NCBI GenBank assembly: GCA_937132065.1
Contig: CAKZNT010000053.1
Coordinates: 1 to 64,000, forward strand
Source of the DNA: an uncultured Loktanella sp.
Lineage (GTDB): Bacteria > Pseudomonadota > Alphaproteobacteria > Rhodobacterales > Rhodobacteraceae
Reading direction: 5' to 3'
DNA length: 64,000 bases
How positions within the stretch are numbered: the stretch's first letter is position 1; each line of letters opens with the position of its first letter. The position numbers and the translations under genes were made by a program. The notes under the pieces are model-generated. The model searched no databases. It was not told where the DNA came from and worked only from the letters and a program-made list of their open reading frames with translations. Of the stretch, positions 52,158 to 62,458 are shown piece by piece.

Positions 52158-55100
52158 ATGCCTGAAATGCACGACACGCATCCAGCACGGGACTTGGCGC
52201 AAGAGGGGTTTACGCCCAACGCGCCAGCGGATTTCGTTGAACTGGGGGTGACCACCTGCTTTTCGTTCTTGCGTGGTGCGTCTGAAGCGGCTGATCTGGC
52301 CGCCACAGCCAATGCCTTGGGGTATGATAGGCTCGGATGCGCAGACCTCAATACGATGGGCGGCGTGGTGCGCCTGCACGCGGCGGCGCTAGAGGCATGC
52401 TTGCGGCCCGTCATTGGCTGTCGGGTGCAGTTGGTCACGGGAGAGGCATTTCTGGCCTACCCCCGAAACAGAGCGGCCTATGGGCGACTTTGTGCGCTGC
52501 TTTCAAAGGGAAAGATGCATGGGGTTGACGGCGCGTGGCAAGACAAAGGCGCCTGTGACATCACACTGGATGATCTGGCTGGTCATAGCAAGGATGTGCA
52601 ACTGATCGTTCTGCCCGAGACAAACCTTGATCATTTTAGCGCAGGGCTGGGGCGGCTCAAACGCGCCTTACCGACCCTGAAACATATCGCGGCCAGCTAT
52701 CTTTATCGCGGGGATGATACGATGCGGATCAACAGGCTTGATATGCTGGCCAAGGCGCAAGGCATGTCGATCCTCGCGACGAATGACGTGCATTATCATA
52801 TCGCCGCGCGGCGGCCCTTACAGGATGTGATGACCTGTATTCTGCATAAGACAACAATCGCTAAAGCGGGCTTCCTGCTTGATGCAAATGCAGAGCGCTA
52901 TCTTAAGTCACCTGCGCAGATGAAGACGCTCTTTGCAAAATGGCCGCATGCCATTCAGGCAACCCGTGATGTCGCGGATGCCTGCGATTTTGATTTGCGA
53001 GAGCTGTCGTATGAATATCCAAAAGAAACAGTGCCAGAAGGGCGCGCACCGCAGGAGTATCTTGAGGAACTCACATGGAAGGGCGCCGCGTGGCGCTATC
53101 CGCAGGGCGTGCCCGACCAGATCAGATCGACCTTGAACAAGGAGTTGTCCTTGATCGGCAAGCTCAAGATTGCACAGTATTTTCTGACGATCCATCACAT
53201 CGTGATCTATGCCCGCCATGACTGCACGCCTGCGATTTTGTGTCAGGGGCGCGGGTCTGCTGCGAATTCGGCGGTCTGTTATGTGCTTGGGATCACGGCC
53301 GTAGACCCGAACACCAACGATCTGTTGTTCGAACGGTTCATCAGCGAAGAACGCAAGGAGCCCCCCGATATCGACGTCGATTTCGAACACGAGCGGCGCG
53401 AAGAGGTGATCCAGCATATCTACACGAAATACGGACGCCATCGTGCGGCCTTGTGTGCCACGGTCATCCACTATCGCCCGCGCATGGCTGTGCGCGAAGT
53501 GGGCAAGGTCATGGGCTTGTCCGAGGATATCACCAAGGCATTATCCAAGACCATTTGGGGGTCATGGGGGCGTGAGGTCGGGGCAAAAGAGGCGGCAGAA
53601 GCTGGGATCGATCTGAACGACCCGCTGATGGCACGGACCATCAAACTGGCGGATCAGATGATCGGTATGCCGCGCCATCTGGGGCAGCATGTTGGCGGGT
53701 TTGTCCTGACCCAGACACCGCTGACCGAGACAGTGCCCATTGGGAATGGCGCGATGCCCGACCGCAGTTTCATCGAATGGGACAAGGATGATATCAATGC
53801 CCTGCGCATCCTTAAGGTCGATATTCTTGCCCTTGGAATGCTAACATGTATTCGCAAGGCGTTTGATTTGATTGCGGCACACCACGGGCGGACGCTGACG
53901 CTTGCCACCACGCCACGCGAAGACCCGAAAGTATATGATATGCTCTGTAAGGGGGACAGCTTGGGTGTGTTTCAGGTCGAAAGCCGCGCACAAATGAACA
54001 TGCTCCCGAGGCTGCAACCGCGCGAATTTTACGACCTCGTCATTCAGGTTGCGATTGTGCGGCCCGGCCCGATCCAAGGGGATATGGTGCATCCCTATTT
54101 GCGGCGGCGTGCGGGCAAGGAGTTGGAGGAATATCCATCGCCCGGACCAGAGCACGATCCTGACGAGCTTAGGAAAGTGCTGCATCGCACAAAGGGCGTT
54201 CCGATTTTTCAGGAGCAGGCGATGAAGGTCGCGATGGTCGCCGCAGAGTTTTCACCAGAAGAGGCGAATGATTTGCGCAAGGCAATGGCCACATTCAGAT
54301 CGCGCGGCACGATTGGCAATCTGGAAGAAAAGATGGTGGGGCGGATGATCCGCCGTGGCTATGATCCTGCCTTTGCAATGCGCTGCTTTAACCAGATCAA
54401 GGGCTTTGGCGATTACGGATTTCCCGAAAGCCATGCAGCCAGTTTTGCGCATTTGGTCTACATTTCGAGTTGGATCAAACTGCATTACCCCGATGTGTTC
54501 TGTGCGGCGCTGCTGAATGCGCAGCCGATGGGGTTTTATGCGCCCGCGCAGATTGTGCGGGATGCAAGAGAACACGACATTATCGTGCGCGCGCCAGACG
54601 TGAACTACAGCGAATGGGACAATACGCTTGAGCCAATGACGCAAAATGTCTTTGCTGTGCGCCTCGGGCTGCGGCAGGTGGATGGCGTGCGACAGGAGAT
54701 GGCGCAACGGATTATGGCCGCGCGCGCATCACGGTTTACCGATCTGGTTGACTTGAAGACCCGTGCGCGCCTGACCGCGACAACGATGCAAAAACTGGCC
54801 GCGGCGGATGCATTCCGGTCAATGAATTTGGATCGGCGGCAGGCGCTTTGGGATGCGCGGGCGCTACGGGATGCACCCGATTTACCCCTGTTTCAGGAGG
54901 ATCGGGATGAGGGACACGAGACACAGTTTGACCTTCCCAAGATGCCCGTTTGCGAGCATGTCGTTGCGGATTATCAGACAACGCGGCTTTCGTTAAAGGC
55001 GCACCCGATGTCATTTTTGCGCAGCAGCATGGCGCGGCAAGGTTTTGTGACCACCAAGGATCTCAAACACATCCGCAACGGGCAATCGGTCAGGCTGGCG

Positions 55101-55460
55101 GGTATCGTGTTGATCCGACAGCGACCAGGTAGCGCCAAGGGGGTCTGCTTTATTACTATCGAAGACGAAACGGGTGTCGCCAATCTTGTTGTCTGGAGCA
55201 AAACGATGGAGGCCTACCGTAAGGTGATCATGCGCGCTCGGATCATTGATGTGCGCGGCGTCATCCAAAGCGGAGAGGGCGTCATCCATGTGGTTGCCCA
55301 CGATTTGATTGACCGCAGCGATGCGCTCGCGCGGTTATCCAACGATGCCTTGATGCCCCACTTGGCACGCGCTGACGAGGTCACAAAGGCGCTTCCAAGT
55401 GGCAGCCAACGCCATCCGCGCGATGTGCGGGTGATCCCGAAATCGCGTGATTTTCATTAG
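52158..55460 (+). CDS. dnaE2: error-prone DNA polymerase DnaE2
   Basis: 1100 residues, C-family polymerase alpha subunit. An N-terminal PHP domain (FVELGVTTCFSFLRGASEAADLAATANALGY), the polymerase core with the catalytic aspartates in PPDIDVDFEHERREEV, AIVRPGPIQGDMVHPYLRRR, GFPESHAASFAHLVYISSWIKLHYP, and a C-terminal OB fold (VRLAGIVLIRQRPGSAKGVCFITIEDETG). It lacks the long C-terminal tail of replicative DnaE. Third gene of the SOS-controlled imuA-imuB-dnaE2 cassette; 12 bases after imuB. Confidence 0.96.
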   Translation: MPEMHDTHPARDLAQEGFTPNAPADFVELGVTTCFSFLRGASEAADLAATANALGYDRLGCADLNTMGGVVRLHAAALEACLRPVIGCRVQLVTGEAFLAYPRNRAAYGRLCALLSKGKMHGVDGAWQDKGACDITLDDLAGHSKDVQLIVLPETNLDHFSAGLGRLKRALPTLKHIAASYLYRGDDTMRINRLDMLAKAQGMSILATNDVHYHIAARRPLQDVMTCILHKTTIAKAGFLLDANAERYLKSPAQMKTLFAKWPHAIQATRDVADACDFDLRELSYEYPKETVPEGRAPQEYLEELTWKGAAWRYPQGVPDQIRSTLNKELSLIGKLKIAQYFLTIHHIVIYARHDCTPAILCQGRGSAANSAVCYVLGITAVDPNTNDLLFERFISEERKEPPDIDVDFEHERREEVIQHIYTKYGRHRAALCATVIHYRPRMAVREVGKVMGLSEDITKALSKTIWGSWGREVGAKEAAEAGIDLNDPLMARTIKLADQMIGMPRHLGQHVGGFVLTQTPLTETVPIGNGAMPDRSFIEWDKDDINALRILKVDILALGMLTCIRKAFDLIAAHHGRTLTLATTPREDPKVYDMLCKGDSLGVFQVESRAQMNMLPRLQPREFYDLVIQVAIVRPGPIQGDMVHPYLRRRAGKELEEYPSPGPEHDPDELRKVLHRTKGVPIFQEQAMKVAMVAAEFSPEEANDLRKAMATFRSRGTIGNLEEKMVGRMIRRGYDPAFAMRCFNQIKGFGDYGFPESHAASFAHLVYISSWIKLHYPDVFCAALLNAQPMGFYAPAQIVRDAREHDIIVRAPDVNYSEWDNTLEPMTQNVFAVRLGLRQVDGVRQEMAQRIMAARASRFTDLVDLKTRARLTATTMQKLAAADAFRSMNLDRRQALWDARALRDAPDLPLFQEDRDEGHETQFDLPKMPVCEHVVADYQTTRLSLKAHPMSFLRSSMARQGFVTTKDLKHIRNGQSVRLAGIVLIRQRPGSAKGVCFITIEDETGVANLVVWSKTMEAYRKVIMRARIIDVRGVIQSGEGVIHVVAHDLIDRSDALARLSNDALMPHLARADEVTKALPSGSQRHPRDVRVIPKSRDFH

Positions 55461-55487
55461 CCGTGCCACGTTTGCAAACGGGAGTGA

Positions 55488-58400
55488 TCAGGTCGATGTT
55501 TCGTGCCTACGCTCACTCAAGAGCCGCTTGGATGCCATGCCGGGTTCTGTGCCCCAACGGGCAAACAAGCGATAGAAAATGGGGGTAAGGAATAGGGTAA
55601 AGACCGTCGCAAACCCCAGTCCGCCAACAATCACCCACCCAACGGCAATGCGCGCTTCCGCACCCGCGCCAGTCGTCAAAACAAGCGGCAGCCCGCCAAA
55701 GACAGTAGAAACCATCGTCATCATTACAGGACGGATACGCAGGCGCAGCGCATCACGAATAGCGCTATCAACGTCTTGCCCAGCTTCGCGCAACTGGTTT
55801 GCGAACTCAACGATCAGGATACCATTCTTGGCCATCACGCCAATCAACATAACCAGCCCGATCTGGCTATAGTAATTTAGCGACCCACCTGACAGCTTGA
55901 TCGCAAATAGCGCGGCAGCAAGGCCAAAAGGCACAGTCAACATGATGACCACAGCACTCGCTATGCTTTCAAATTGCGCAGCCAGAACGAGAAATACGAC
56001 CAACAGGGCCACGCCAAAGACCGTGACAATGGCGGATTGCCCGTCACTCAGCGAGGCGGCCTCGCCAGTGTAAATAATGCCCATTCCCTCAGGCAGCGTT
56101 TCAGCGGCAATTGCATTGAGCCGCTCCATTGCTATGCCCAGATCGACACCTTCGCCAAGATTGGCACGCGCTGACACGGCCAAGGCTCCACCCTGACGTG
56201 AAATCTGCGAGTGGCTCACAGAAGGGGTGAGGGTGGCCGCCGAGGACAACGGCACAAACGCCCCGTCAGGTAAGCGCAAAAAGATCGAACTGATGTCCGT
56301 GGGGTCATCTATCGGCGGGCCACCAGTAACGACCCTTACGCTGGTTTCGGTATCATTCTCAAAGACCGAAACCGCGACACTGCCTTGGATCATCGCGCTT
56401 ACTGTGCGGGTGATCTCGGCTTCGGACAATCCGAAAACACGCGCCATTTCAGGATCAACAGTCACCTCATACTGGGCCTGCACGCTGTCTCCTGACAGTT
56501 GCGGATTAACAAAAGCATCGTCACTGGACATCGCAGCAACAAGATCATCTGCCGCCAGTGTCATTGCGCTTACATCCTTGCCCGTCACAGCAAAGCTGAG
56601 ACCCTGACCCGCGCCGCGAATGTTCAAGCTGTTGGTTGCGCGCGCGCTGACCTGCACCCCTGGAACCGCGCCGAGTTTGGTGCTGATGTCGGCAATGAGC
56701 GAAGATTGTGACCAATCACGTTCTGACCAATCGGGTAGGCGCACGATAATAAATGCGCTCGTTCCCCCACCAATCCCGATGATGCTTTGCACAACTTCGA
56801 TCTGCTCGCTTTCGCGGTAAGAGGTCAATATTTCCTCGATCATTGTCACTTGGGTTTCGAGGTAGTCGACAGTGGTATCCGAAGCGCCACGAGCAAAAAT
56901 CAGGAAGAAGCCACGATCTTCATCGGGAGTAATGCTGGAAGACAGCGTTTGCGCGGCCCCGGCCGCAACAATACCAAAGCCGACAGCAACCGTCAGCACA
57001 GCAATAGGCGCGCGAATGGCGCGGTCCATGATGGTATCAAATAGGCGGGACAAACGGCTAATCCGGGTGGGGACAGTTTCTTGCGGCTTTGGTTTTCCAG
57101 GGTCAAGGAAGGCGGCCATAACGGGCGTAAGGGTGAGCGCAGTGAGGGAGGACAATGTAACCGCAAAAGCGAGCACAAACCCGAATTCGCTAAAGACACC
57201 GCCCGCCTGGCCGGGCAAGAACGAGATCGGAATGAACACCGCAGCAAGGGTCGCCGTGGTTGAGATGACGGCAAAGAAGACCTCGTTTGTGCCTGCCGCC
57301 GCTGCCGCAAACGCACCCATTCCTTGTTTGCGCTTTCTGACAATGTTTTCGATCACGACGATGGCATCATCCACAACCATGCCTGTAGCAAGCACCAATG
57401 CCAGCAAGCTGATCGCGTTGATGGAAAACCCCGTCAACCATATCGCGGCGATCGTGCCGACGAGCGAAATCGGAATGGTGATCGCAGGAATGATCGTTGC
57501 GCGGGGCGATCGTAGAAAAGCAAAAATGACCGCAATGACAATGATCGTAGCGAGACCGATTGATTTGATAACCTCGTTTATCGAGCCTTCGATAAATACA
57601 CCGTCATCTGATCCAATCAGTAATTCGACCCCGTCAGGCAGTGTTTTTCGCAGGTCCAGCACCGCTTCACGCACCGCCTTTGAGATCGTCAGCGTGTTGC
57701 CGACCGATTGGCGGGTAATATCGAGCCCAACGGCGGCTTGTCCATTAACGCGCGCGGTGACGCCGCTGTCCTCTGGCACAATCTGCACAAACGCCACATC
57801 AGAGACCCGCGTTGTCGCGTTTACCGATACTTGCCCGATTGTGTCGACACTGACCTGAGCGTTGCCTACACGCAGAGCCAGCGTTTGCGTCTCTGTGGTC
57901 AGGGTTCCAAGAGGCGTGTCATCGCGCAGTGACGACAGAGCATTCGAGACGTCAAATATGGTCAGGCCGCGACTTAACAATGCGCGCATATCAAGGGTCA
58001 CGCGGAACTCGTTAGCGCGATTGCCTCGCACAGATACCTCCGCAATACCGTCAATGACGGAAAGGCGGTCATAAATCGGCCCCTCTGCAATTGCAGTTAA
58101 GGTGTCAAAAGAGGCGTCACCAAGTAGAGCAAGGCGAATGATGGCGTCCGCGTTGCTATCGCTTTTGGAGACCGTTGGATCATCGTCTAGATCACTGGGC
58201 AGTTGGCGCAAGGTCGCGGATACAATTTCGCGCGCTTCATTCGCGGCGACATCAACGTCAGTGCCTTCCGACAGGTCAATGGTAATGCGGCTTGATCCGG
58301 TAGAGGAGCTTGATTCCATATAGGACAGTCCCTCCAACGCACTTAACGCATCCTCAAGAACTTGGGTCACCTCTTGGTCAACGACCGCAGGCACGGCCCC

Positions 58401-58580
58401 CTCATAACTGGTGCGCACCGATAGAACAGGGCGATCCACATCAGGCATCTCGCGCACGTCAACAGCCGAGAGAGCGGCCAAACCCGCAATCAGGATCAAC
58501 AGGTTGAGGACAACACCAAGGAGCGGGCGCGCCACAAAAAGATCAGCAATGCTGTGTCTGATCGGCTTAGGCGCGCTCAT
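55488..58580 (-). CDS. RND-family efflux transporter (AcrB/MexF-like)
   Basis: 1030 residues, twelve spans with two large periplasmic loops. The proton-relay aspartates in TM4 appear in LVLATGMVVDDAIVVIEN, and TM10 has LIGVMAKNGILIVEFANQLREAG. Other family blocks are RPVLSVRTSYEGAVPAVVDQEVTQVLE and FVNPQLSGDSVQAQYEVTVDP. It exports drugs or hydrophobic compounds from the periplasm. The adaptor gene is directly upstream and overlaps by four bases. No TolC-type gene in the window. It converges with dnaE2, 27 bases apart. Confidence 0.94.
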   Translation of the reverse strand: MSAPKPIRHSIADLFVARPLLGVVLNLLILIAGLAALSAVDVREMPDVDRPVLSVRTSYEGAVPAVVDQEVTQVLEDALSALEGLSYMESSSSTGSSRITIDLSEGTDVDVAANEAREIVSATLRQLPSDLDDDPTVSKSDSNADAIIRLALLGDASFDTLTAIAEGPIYDRLSVIDGIAEVSVRGNRANEFRVTLDMRALLSRGLTIFDVSNALSSLRDDTPLGTLTTETQTLALRVGNAQVSVDTIGQVSVNATTRVSDVAFVQIVPEDSGVTARVNGQAAVGLDITRQSVGNTLTISKAVREAVLDLRKTLPDGVELLIGSDDGVFIEGSINEVIKSIGLATIIVIAVIFAFLRSPRATIIPAITIPISLVGTIAAIWLTGFSINAISLLALVLATGMVVDDAIVVIENIVRKRKQGMGAFAAAAAGTNEVFFAVISTTATLAAVFIPISFLPGQAGGVFSEFGFVLAFAVTLSSLTALTLTPVMAAFLDPGKPKPQETVPTRISRLSRLFDTIMDRAIRAPIAVLTVAVGFGIVAAGAAQTLSSSITPDEDRGFFLIFARGASDTTVDYLETQVTMIEEILTSYRESEQIEVVQSIIGIGGGTSAFIIVRLPDWSERDWSQSSLIADISTKLGAVPGVQVSARATNSLNIRGAGQGLSFAVTGKDVSAMTLAADDLVAAMSSDDAFVNPQLSGDSVQAQYEVTVDPEMARVFGLSEAEITRTVSAMIQGSVAVSVFENDTETSVRVVTGGPPIDDPTDISSIFLRLPDGAFVPLSSAATLTPSVSHSQISRQGGALAVSARANLGEGVDLGIAMERLNAIAAETLPEGMGIIYTGEAASLSDGQSAIVTVFGVALLVVFLVLAAQFESIASAVVIMLTVPFGLAAALFAIKLSGGSLNYYSQIGLVMLIGVMAKNGILIVEFANQLREAGQDVDSAIRDALRLRIRPVMMTMVSTVFGGLPLVLTTGAGAEARIAVGWVIVGGLGFATVFTLFLTPIFYRLFARWGTEPGMASKRLLSERRHETST

Positions 58581-59860
58581 GTCGGGGCCTCGGCTTGCGC
58601 GGGTTTGCGCGGGGTTTCTGCGCCGCTCGGGGCGCGTGGCGCGGGGGCGTCGGTTTGTGAGCGAGGGGTGCGAATGGCGGCCCCCTCGCGCAATTTTTGC
58701 GCGCCTTCGCTGACAACGAAAGTGCCTGTCTCAATGTCTGCATCGATCCATGCCGTCGTGCCGCGTCTGTATAGGATCGTAACGGGGGTTTGTTTTGCAA
58801 CGCCGTCAACGTCGACCCAGATGCTCGCGCCATCACGTGACCACGTCAAGGCGGAGGTCGGAATTGACGGCAGCGGTTCACCCGCGTCGACCATACGGAC
58901 AGCAAATGTCATGCCGGGCCAAAGCTCGCGATCCTCGTTATCAATACGCGCTTTTACGGTGACGCTGCGGGTCACGCTATCAAGTCGGCTATCAAACGAA
59001 ATGATGTCTCCGACAAAGTTACGCCCCGTAAATGTCGGGGTGCTGGCCTGAATAGTTGTGACATTCGCCAGAATACCAATCGCCCGCTCGGGCAGCTCGA
59101 AGGTTACCAACAAAGCGGCATCGTCATCTATCGTGACGATTGGATCATTGGCGCGCAGCATATCGCCCACTTCGATATCGCTCAGGCCAAGCTTGCCTGC
59201 GATCGGCGCGCGAATTGTGCGATCATCTAGGGCGACCTGCGCCAGACCCAGATTGGCTTGGGCCAAACGCGCGGCAATACGGGCATCTGACAATGACACG
59301 TCGGTCACGGTCGCGTTCCCGCCTGCGCGCAGTCGCTCAAAACGAGCGACCGTTTCAACGGCCTGATCCAGCTGGGCTTGCGCAATTTCGAGGCGGAGCG
59401 TTTCGGCCCTCGGGTCCAGTTGCACCAAGATAGCGCCAGCCTCAACGATGGTGTTAGCTGCCATGTTGACCGCGATGACCTCGCCAGCAGCATCCGCAAC
59501 CACATCCGCATGATGAAGCGCAGTTGCCGTGCCGATTGCATTCAAAACAGTTTCAAATGGCTGCAAGGTCACAGGTGATGTCACCACGGTTGTCGACCGT
59601 GCGCCCCCGCCTCCGGGGCGGCGGCCAGTGCCGCGCGTGGGACTGCCTTGCGTGGCATCAACGGCAGTGGGGGCGGGGCAATTTATCATAGACGCAACCT
59701 GATCAGGCAGGCCAAAAACCACGGAGTAGACGCCAAATAGAACCACACCGGCGAGGAGCAAGGATAAGATATTACGCACGTAGAACGGCCCTTTTGAAAG
59801 CTGACTTACCTTTAACGCACACCACGCAGATTTACGGCGAAATTTTCTGAGGGTGACCAA
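58577..59860 (-). CDS. RND efflux periplasmic adaptor (HlyD/AcrA-like)
   Basis: 427 residues as an open frame from TTG 59860. A single span (NILSLLLAGVVLFGVYSVVFGL) anchors a periplasmic adaptor with lipoyl halves (ADVVADAAGEVIAVNMAANTIVEAGAILVQLDP, TIRAPIAGKLGLSDIEVGDML), a helical hairpin between them and a beta-barrel (VTFELPERAIGILANVTTI). The real start may be a GTG near 59780 (VRNILSLL), which has AAAGGG upstream and gives about 400 residues. The C-terminus is Pro/Ala/Arg-rich and low complexity. Start uncertain; function clear. Confidence 0.9.
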   Translation of the reverse strand: MVTLRKFRRKSAWCALKVSQLSKGPFYVRNILSLLLAGVVLFGVYSVVFGLPDQVASMINCPAPTAVDATQGSPTRGTGRRPGGGGARSTTVVTSPVTLQPFETVLNAIGTATALHHADVVADAAGEVIAVNMAANTIVEAGAILVQLDPRAETLRLEIAQAQLDQAVETVARFERLRAGGNATVTDVSLSDARIAARLAQANLGLAQVALDDRTIRAPIAGKLGLSDIEVGDMLRANDPIVTIDDDAALLVTFELPERAIGILANVTTIQASTPTFTGRNFVGDIISFDSRLDSVTRSVTVKARIDNEDRELWPGMTFAVRMVDAGEPLPSIPTSALTWSRDGASIWVDVDGVAKQTPVTILYRRGTTAWIDADIETGTFVVSEGAQKLREGAAIRTPRSQTDAPAPRAPSGAETPRKPAQAEAPT

Positions 59861-59899
59861 AGAATAATTTTCGCTTGGTGTCTGGCGTTGAAAATTACG

Positions 59900-60928
59900 C
59901 TACTTAACGGCCTTTGGACCAGCAAGCGTTTTGCGAAACACGGGCGTAGCAGGGAGCGCGATTGACTGAAGCGGAATGCCGCTTTGCAATGTATCAATGA
60001 GAGCAAGCGCGGCGCGATGACCCATTTCAGCGTGAGGGACATGGACGGTAGTCAGCGGCGGATAGGCGACTTGGGCCAGTTCGATATCGTCGAAACCGAT
60101 AATCGACACATCCTCGGGGACAGAAAGCCCCATTTCTCGGGCCTGCCGCAACGCGCCAACAGCAAGAACGTCATTGCCACAAAACACAGCCGTCGGCGGT
60201 TTTTTGGCGGACATTACCTCCGCGAACGCAGCTGCGCCGTTTTCGATCCCGTAGGTGGTTTGGATGACTTGCAGCAATTCGGGGTCTTGGCCTGCTGCCT
60301 CCATAGCAGCGCGCAGACCGACGAGCCGCGCGCGCGCGCGGTCGTTTCCTGCGCATCGCGCGGTGATCAGTGCGAGATTTTCGTGGCCCAATGCAATAAC
60401 GCTCGCGGCCATTTCGCGCATTGCCGCGTGATTGTCGAACCCCACAGATGGCTGTTCAGCGTGCGGATCAAATGCCCATGTCACAAGCGCAGGAACGCCT
60501 TGGGTCTCTAGGAATGTGTAAATCTGCGCGTCGCGGTCGTGACCAATCAGGAGCAAAGCATCCGCGCCCCGCGCAACCAATGAACGTATCTGCTCTTCTT
60601 CAATGTCAGCGCGATAAGCCGTGCTCGCCACTAACATCGTATATCCGTAACCGCGCAAGGTCTCTTGAAACGCTTGCAAACCACGCGCAAAAATCGCGTT
60701 TTCCATTGTTGGGATTATAGCACCGATGGTTTTCGTGCGGCGCGCCGCCATCGCACTGGCGCCAAAATTCGGAGAATATCCCAAAAGATTGATGGCCGTC
60801 ATAACCTTATCGCGAGTGCGTTGACTAACGCGGTCGGGAAAATTCAGGCAACGCGATACCGTTGCAGTCGAGACGCCCGCCTCTGTCGCAACATCATTAA
60901 GCGTTGGGGTGGGGCGCTTGCTGTTCAT
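59900..60928 (-). CDS. LacI-family transcriptional regulator
   Basis: 342 residues from ATG 60928 (MNSKRPTPTL); ATG 60943 would add five. The N-terminal HTH TLNDVATEAGVSTATVSRCLNFPDRVSQRTRDKV and hinge GYSPNFGASAMAARRTKTIGAIIPTMENAIFARGLQ are typical. The periplasmic-binding-protein-like domain follows. It is divergent from hpsN, and two LacI-type operators lie between. It is therefore a probable local repressor or activator of hpsN-comDE, with the sulfonate or a breakdown product as effector. The RND operon lies just downstream on the same strand. Confidence 0.92.
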   Translation of the reverse strand: MNSKRPTPTLNDVATEAGVSTATVSRCLNFPDRVSQRTRDKVMTAINLLGYSPNFGASAMAARRTKTIGAIIPTMENAIFARGLQAFQETLRGYGYTMLVASTAYRADIEEEQIRSLVARGADALLLIGHDRDAQIYTFLETQGVPALVTWAFDPHAEQPSVGFDNHAAMREMAASVIALGHENLALITARCAGNDRARARLVGLRAAMEAAGQDPELLQVIQTTYGIENGAAAFAEVMSAKKPPTAVFCGNDVLAVGALRQAREMGLSVPEDVSIIGFDDIELAQVAYPPLTTVHVPHAEMGHRAALALIDTLQSGIPLQSIALPATPVFRKTLAGPKAVK

Positions 60929-61001
60929 CTGGGTCCGTCTCAATGGCTCCGCCTAAATTAACCGCGCAAAGGTGAAAGGGCAAAGGCTTAACGTCAGGGA
61001 A

Positions 61002-61040
61002 ATGTAATCGCTTGCATTTTGCAAATGTAATGGCTTACAT
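61002..61040. promoter_or_regulatory. two LacI-type operators upstream of hpsN
   Basis: ATGTAATCGCTTGCAT (61002-61017, one mismatch in the inverted repeat) and ATGTAATGGCTTACAT (61025-61040, perfect ATGTAA/TTACAT arms) have centres 23 bases apart. The TGTAA-N4-TTACA pattern is typical of LacI-family sites. They lie 74 and 97 bases from the two divergent starts. Confidence 0.85.
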
Positions 61041-61111
61041 GATCCTCATGCAATCGGCACTCTCATCGTGTCGGCTGCAAAAGAGGCATCAATATATGGG
61101 GTTTGACTTAT

Positions 61112-62419
61112 ATGGCGCGTGACTATCTCAAGAAAGCAACGCTTACGGCGCAGTCAGGCGCCGCAGACGTCCATGACATCGTGCAAGGCATATTGTCCGA
61201 TATCGAGGCGGGTGGCGATGATACCGCACGCGACTACGCGCAGAAGTTTGATAACTACGCTGGCAACATTATCCTGACCTCTGACGAGATTTCCGCGGCC
61301 TGCGCTCTGGTCCCCCAAGCATTGAAAGACGACATCCAGTTCGCTCATGACAACGTCGAACGGTTCGCCCAAGCGCAAAAAGCGACAGTCAGCGACATCG
61401 CATACGAAGTTGTGCCCGGTATGATCGCAGGTCAAAAGGCGATCCCTGTTGATGCAGCGGGCTGCTATATCCCCGGAGGGCGCTATAGCCATATCGCAAG
61501 CGCAATTATGACAGTGACCACAGCCAAGGTTGCAGGCTGCAAGCATATCACAGCAACCTCCCCGCCACGCCCCGACATCGGTATCGCCCCTGCGATTATC
61601 TATGCGGCGCATATTTCGGGGGCTGACACAATTATGGCCCTTGGCGGGGTGCAGGGGATTGCAGCCATGACCTTTGGACTGTTCGGATTGCCTAAGGCCA
61701 ACATCCTTGTCGGGCCAGGCAACCAATACGTTGCAGAGGCCAAGCGCATCCTGTTTGGACGTGTGGGCATTGATATGGTCGCAGGACCGACCGATAGCTT
61801 GATTATCGCAGATGCGACCGCTGATCCCCATATTATTGCCACCGACTTGGTGTCACAGGCAGAGCACGGCTATAATTCGCCAGTTTGGCTCGTCACCGAT
61901 AATCATGAACTGGCGCAAGACGTCATCGCGCGTGTGCCTGCGCTGATTGCCGCTCTGCCCGAATTGAACCGCGTCAATGCGCAAGCGGCTTGGCGTGACT
62001 ACGCCGAAGTCATCGTTTGCGCCGACCGTGAAGACATGGCGGCTTGCTCGGATGACTACGCGCCAGAACACCTTACCGTGCAAGCAGAGGACTTGGATTG
62101 GTGGCTAAGCCGCTTATCATGCTACGGTTCATTGTTCTTGGGCGAAGAAACGACCGTTTCATATGGAGACAAGGCCTCGGGGACAAACCATGTGCTGCCC
62201 ACCTCTGGGGCGGCTGGGTATACTGGGGGGCTATCGGTTCACAAGTATATGAAAATCGTGACTTGGCAGAAATCTACACGCGAAGGGTCCAAGCGGATTG
62301 CACAAGCCACCGCCCGTATTTCCCGACTGGAAGGGATGGAAGGGCACGCGCGTTCGGCTGATGTGCGCCTTGCCAAATACTTTCCGAACGAAGAATTTGA
62401 CCTCGACCCCGCGTCTTAA
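61112..62419 (+). CDS. hpsN: sulfopropanediol 3-dehydrogenase HpsN
   Basis: 435 residues of the histidinol dehydrogenase fold. IPVDAAGCYIPGGRYSHIASAIMTVTTAKVAGC, ANILVGPGNQYVAEAKRILFGRVGIDMVAGPTDSLII, YDSPVWLVT-like TDLVSQAEHGYNSPVWLV, DDYAPEHLTVQ and TSGAAGYTGGLSVHKYMK carry the Zn and NAD residues. HpsN oxidises (R)-2,3-dihydroxypropane-1-sulfonate to (R)-sulfolactate with two NAD+. The missing hisG-like neighbours and the presence of comDE right after support this over histidine biosynthesis. ATG 61112 chosen; TTG 61103 adds three residues. Confidence 0.92.
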   Translation: MARDYLKKATLTAQSGAADVHDIVQGILSDIEAGGDDTARDYAQKFDNYAGNIILTSDEISAACALVPQALKDDIQFAHDNVERFAQAQKATVSDIAYEVVPGMIAGQKAIPVDAAGCYIPGGRYSHIASAIMTVTTAKVAGCKHITATSPPRPDIGIAPAIIYAAHISGADTIMALGGVQGIAAMTFGLFGLPKANILVGPGNQYVAEAKRILFGRVGIDMVAGPTDSLIIADATADPHIIATDLVSQAEHGYNSPVWLVTDNHELAQDVIARVPALIAALPELNRVNAQAAWRDYAEVIVCADREDMAACSDDYAPEHLTVQAEDLDWWLSRLSCYGSLFLGEETTVSYGDKASGTNHVLPTSGAAGYTGGLSVHKYMKIVTWQKSTREGSKRIAQATARISRLEGMEGHARSADVRLAKYFPNEEFDLDPAS

Positions 62420-62458
62420 AGAATACCTAACTACCGATATCAAATAAAGGAGCGACCC

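Noticed and set aside
56872-57858. 328-aa plus-strand ORF opposite the RND transporter
   Set aside because: Shadow of the RND gene; Ser/Thr/Arg-rich with no domain features.
61112-62419. hisD, histidinol dehydrogenase
   Set aside because: The fold is shared, but the comDE neighbours and LacI control fit sulfopropanediol dehydrogenase; no other his gene is close.
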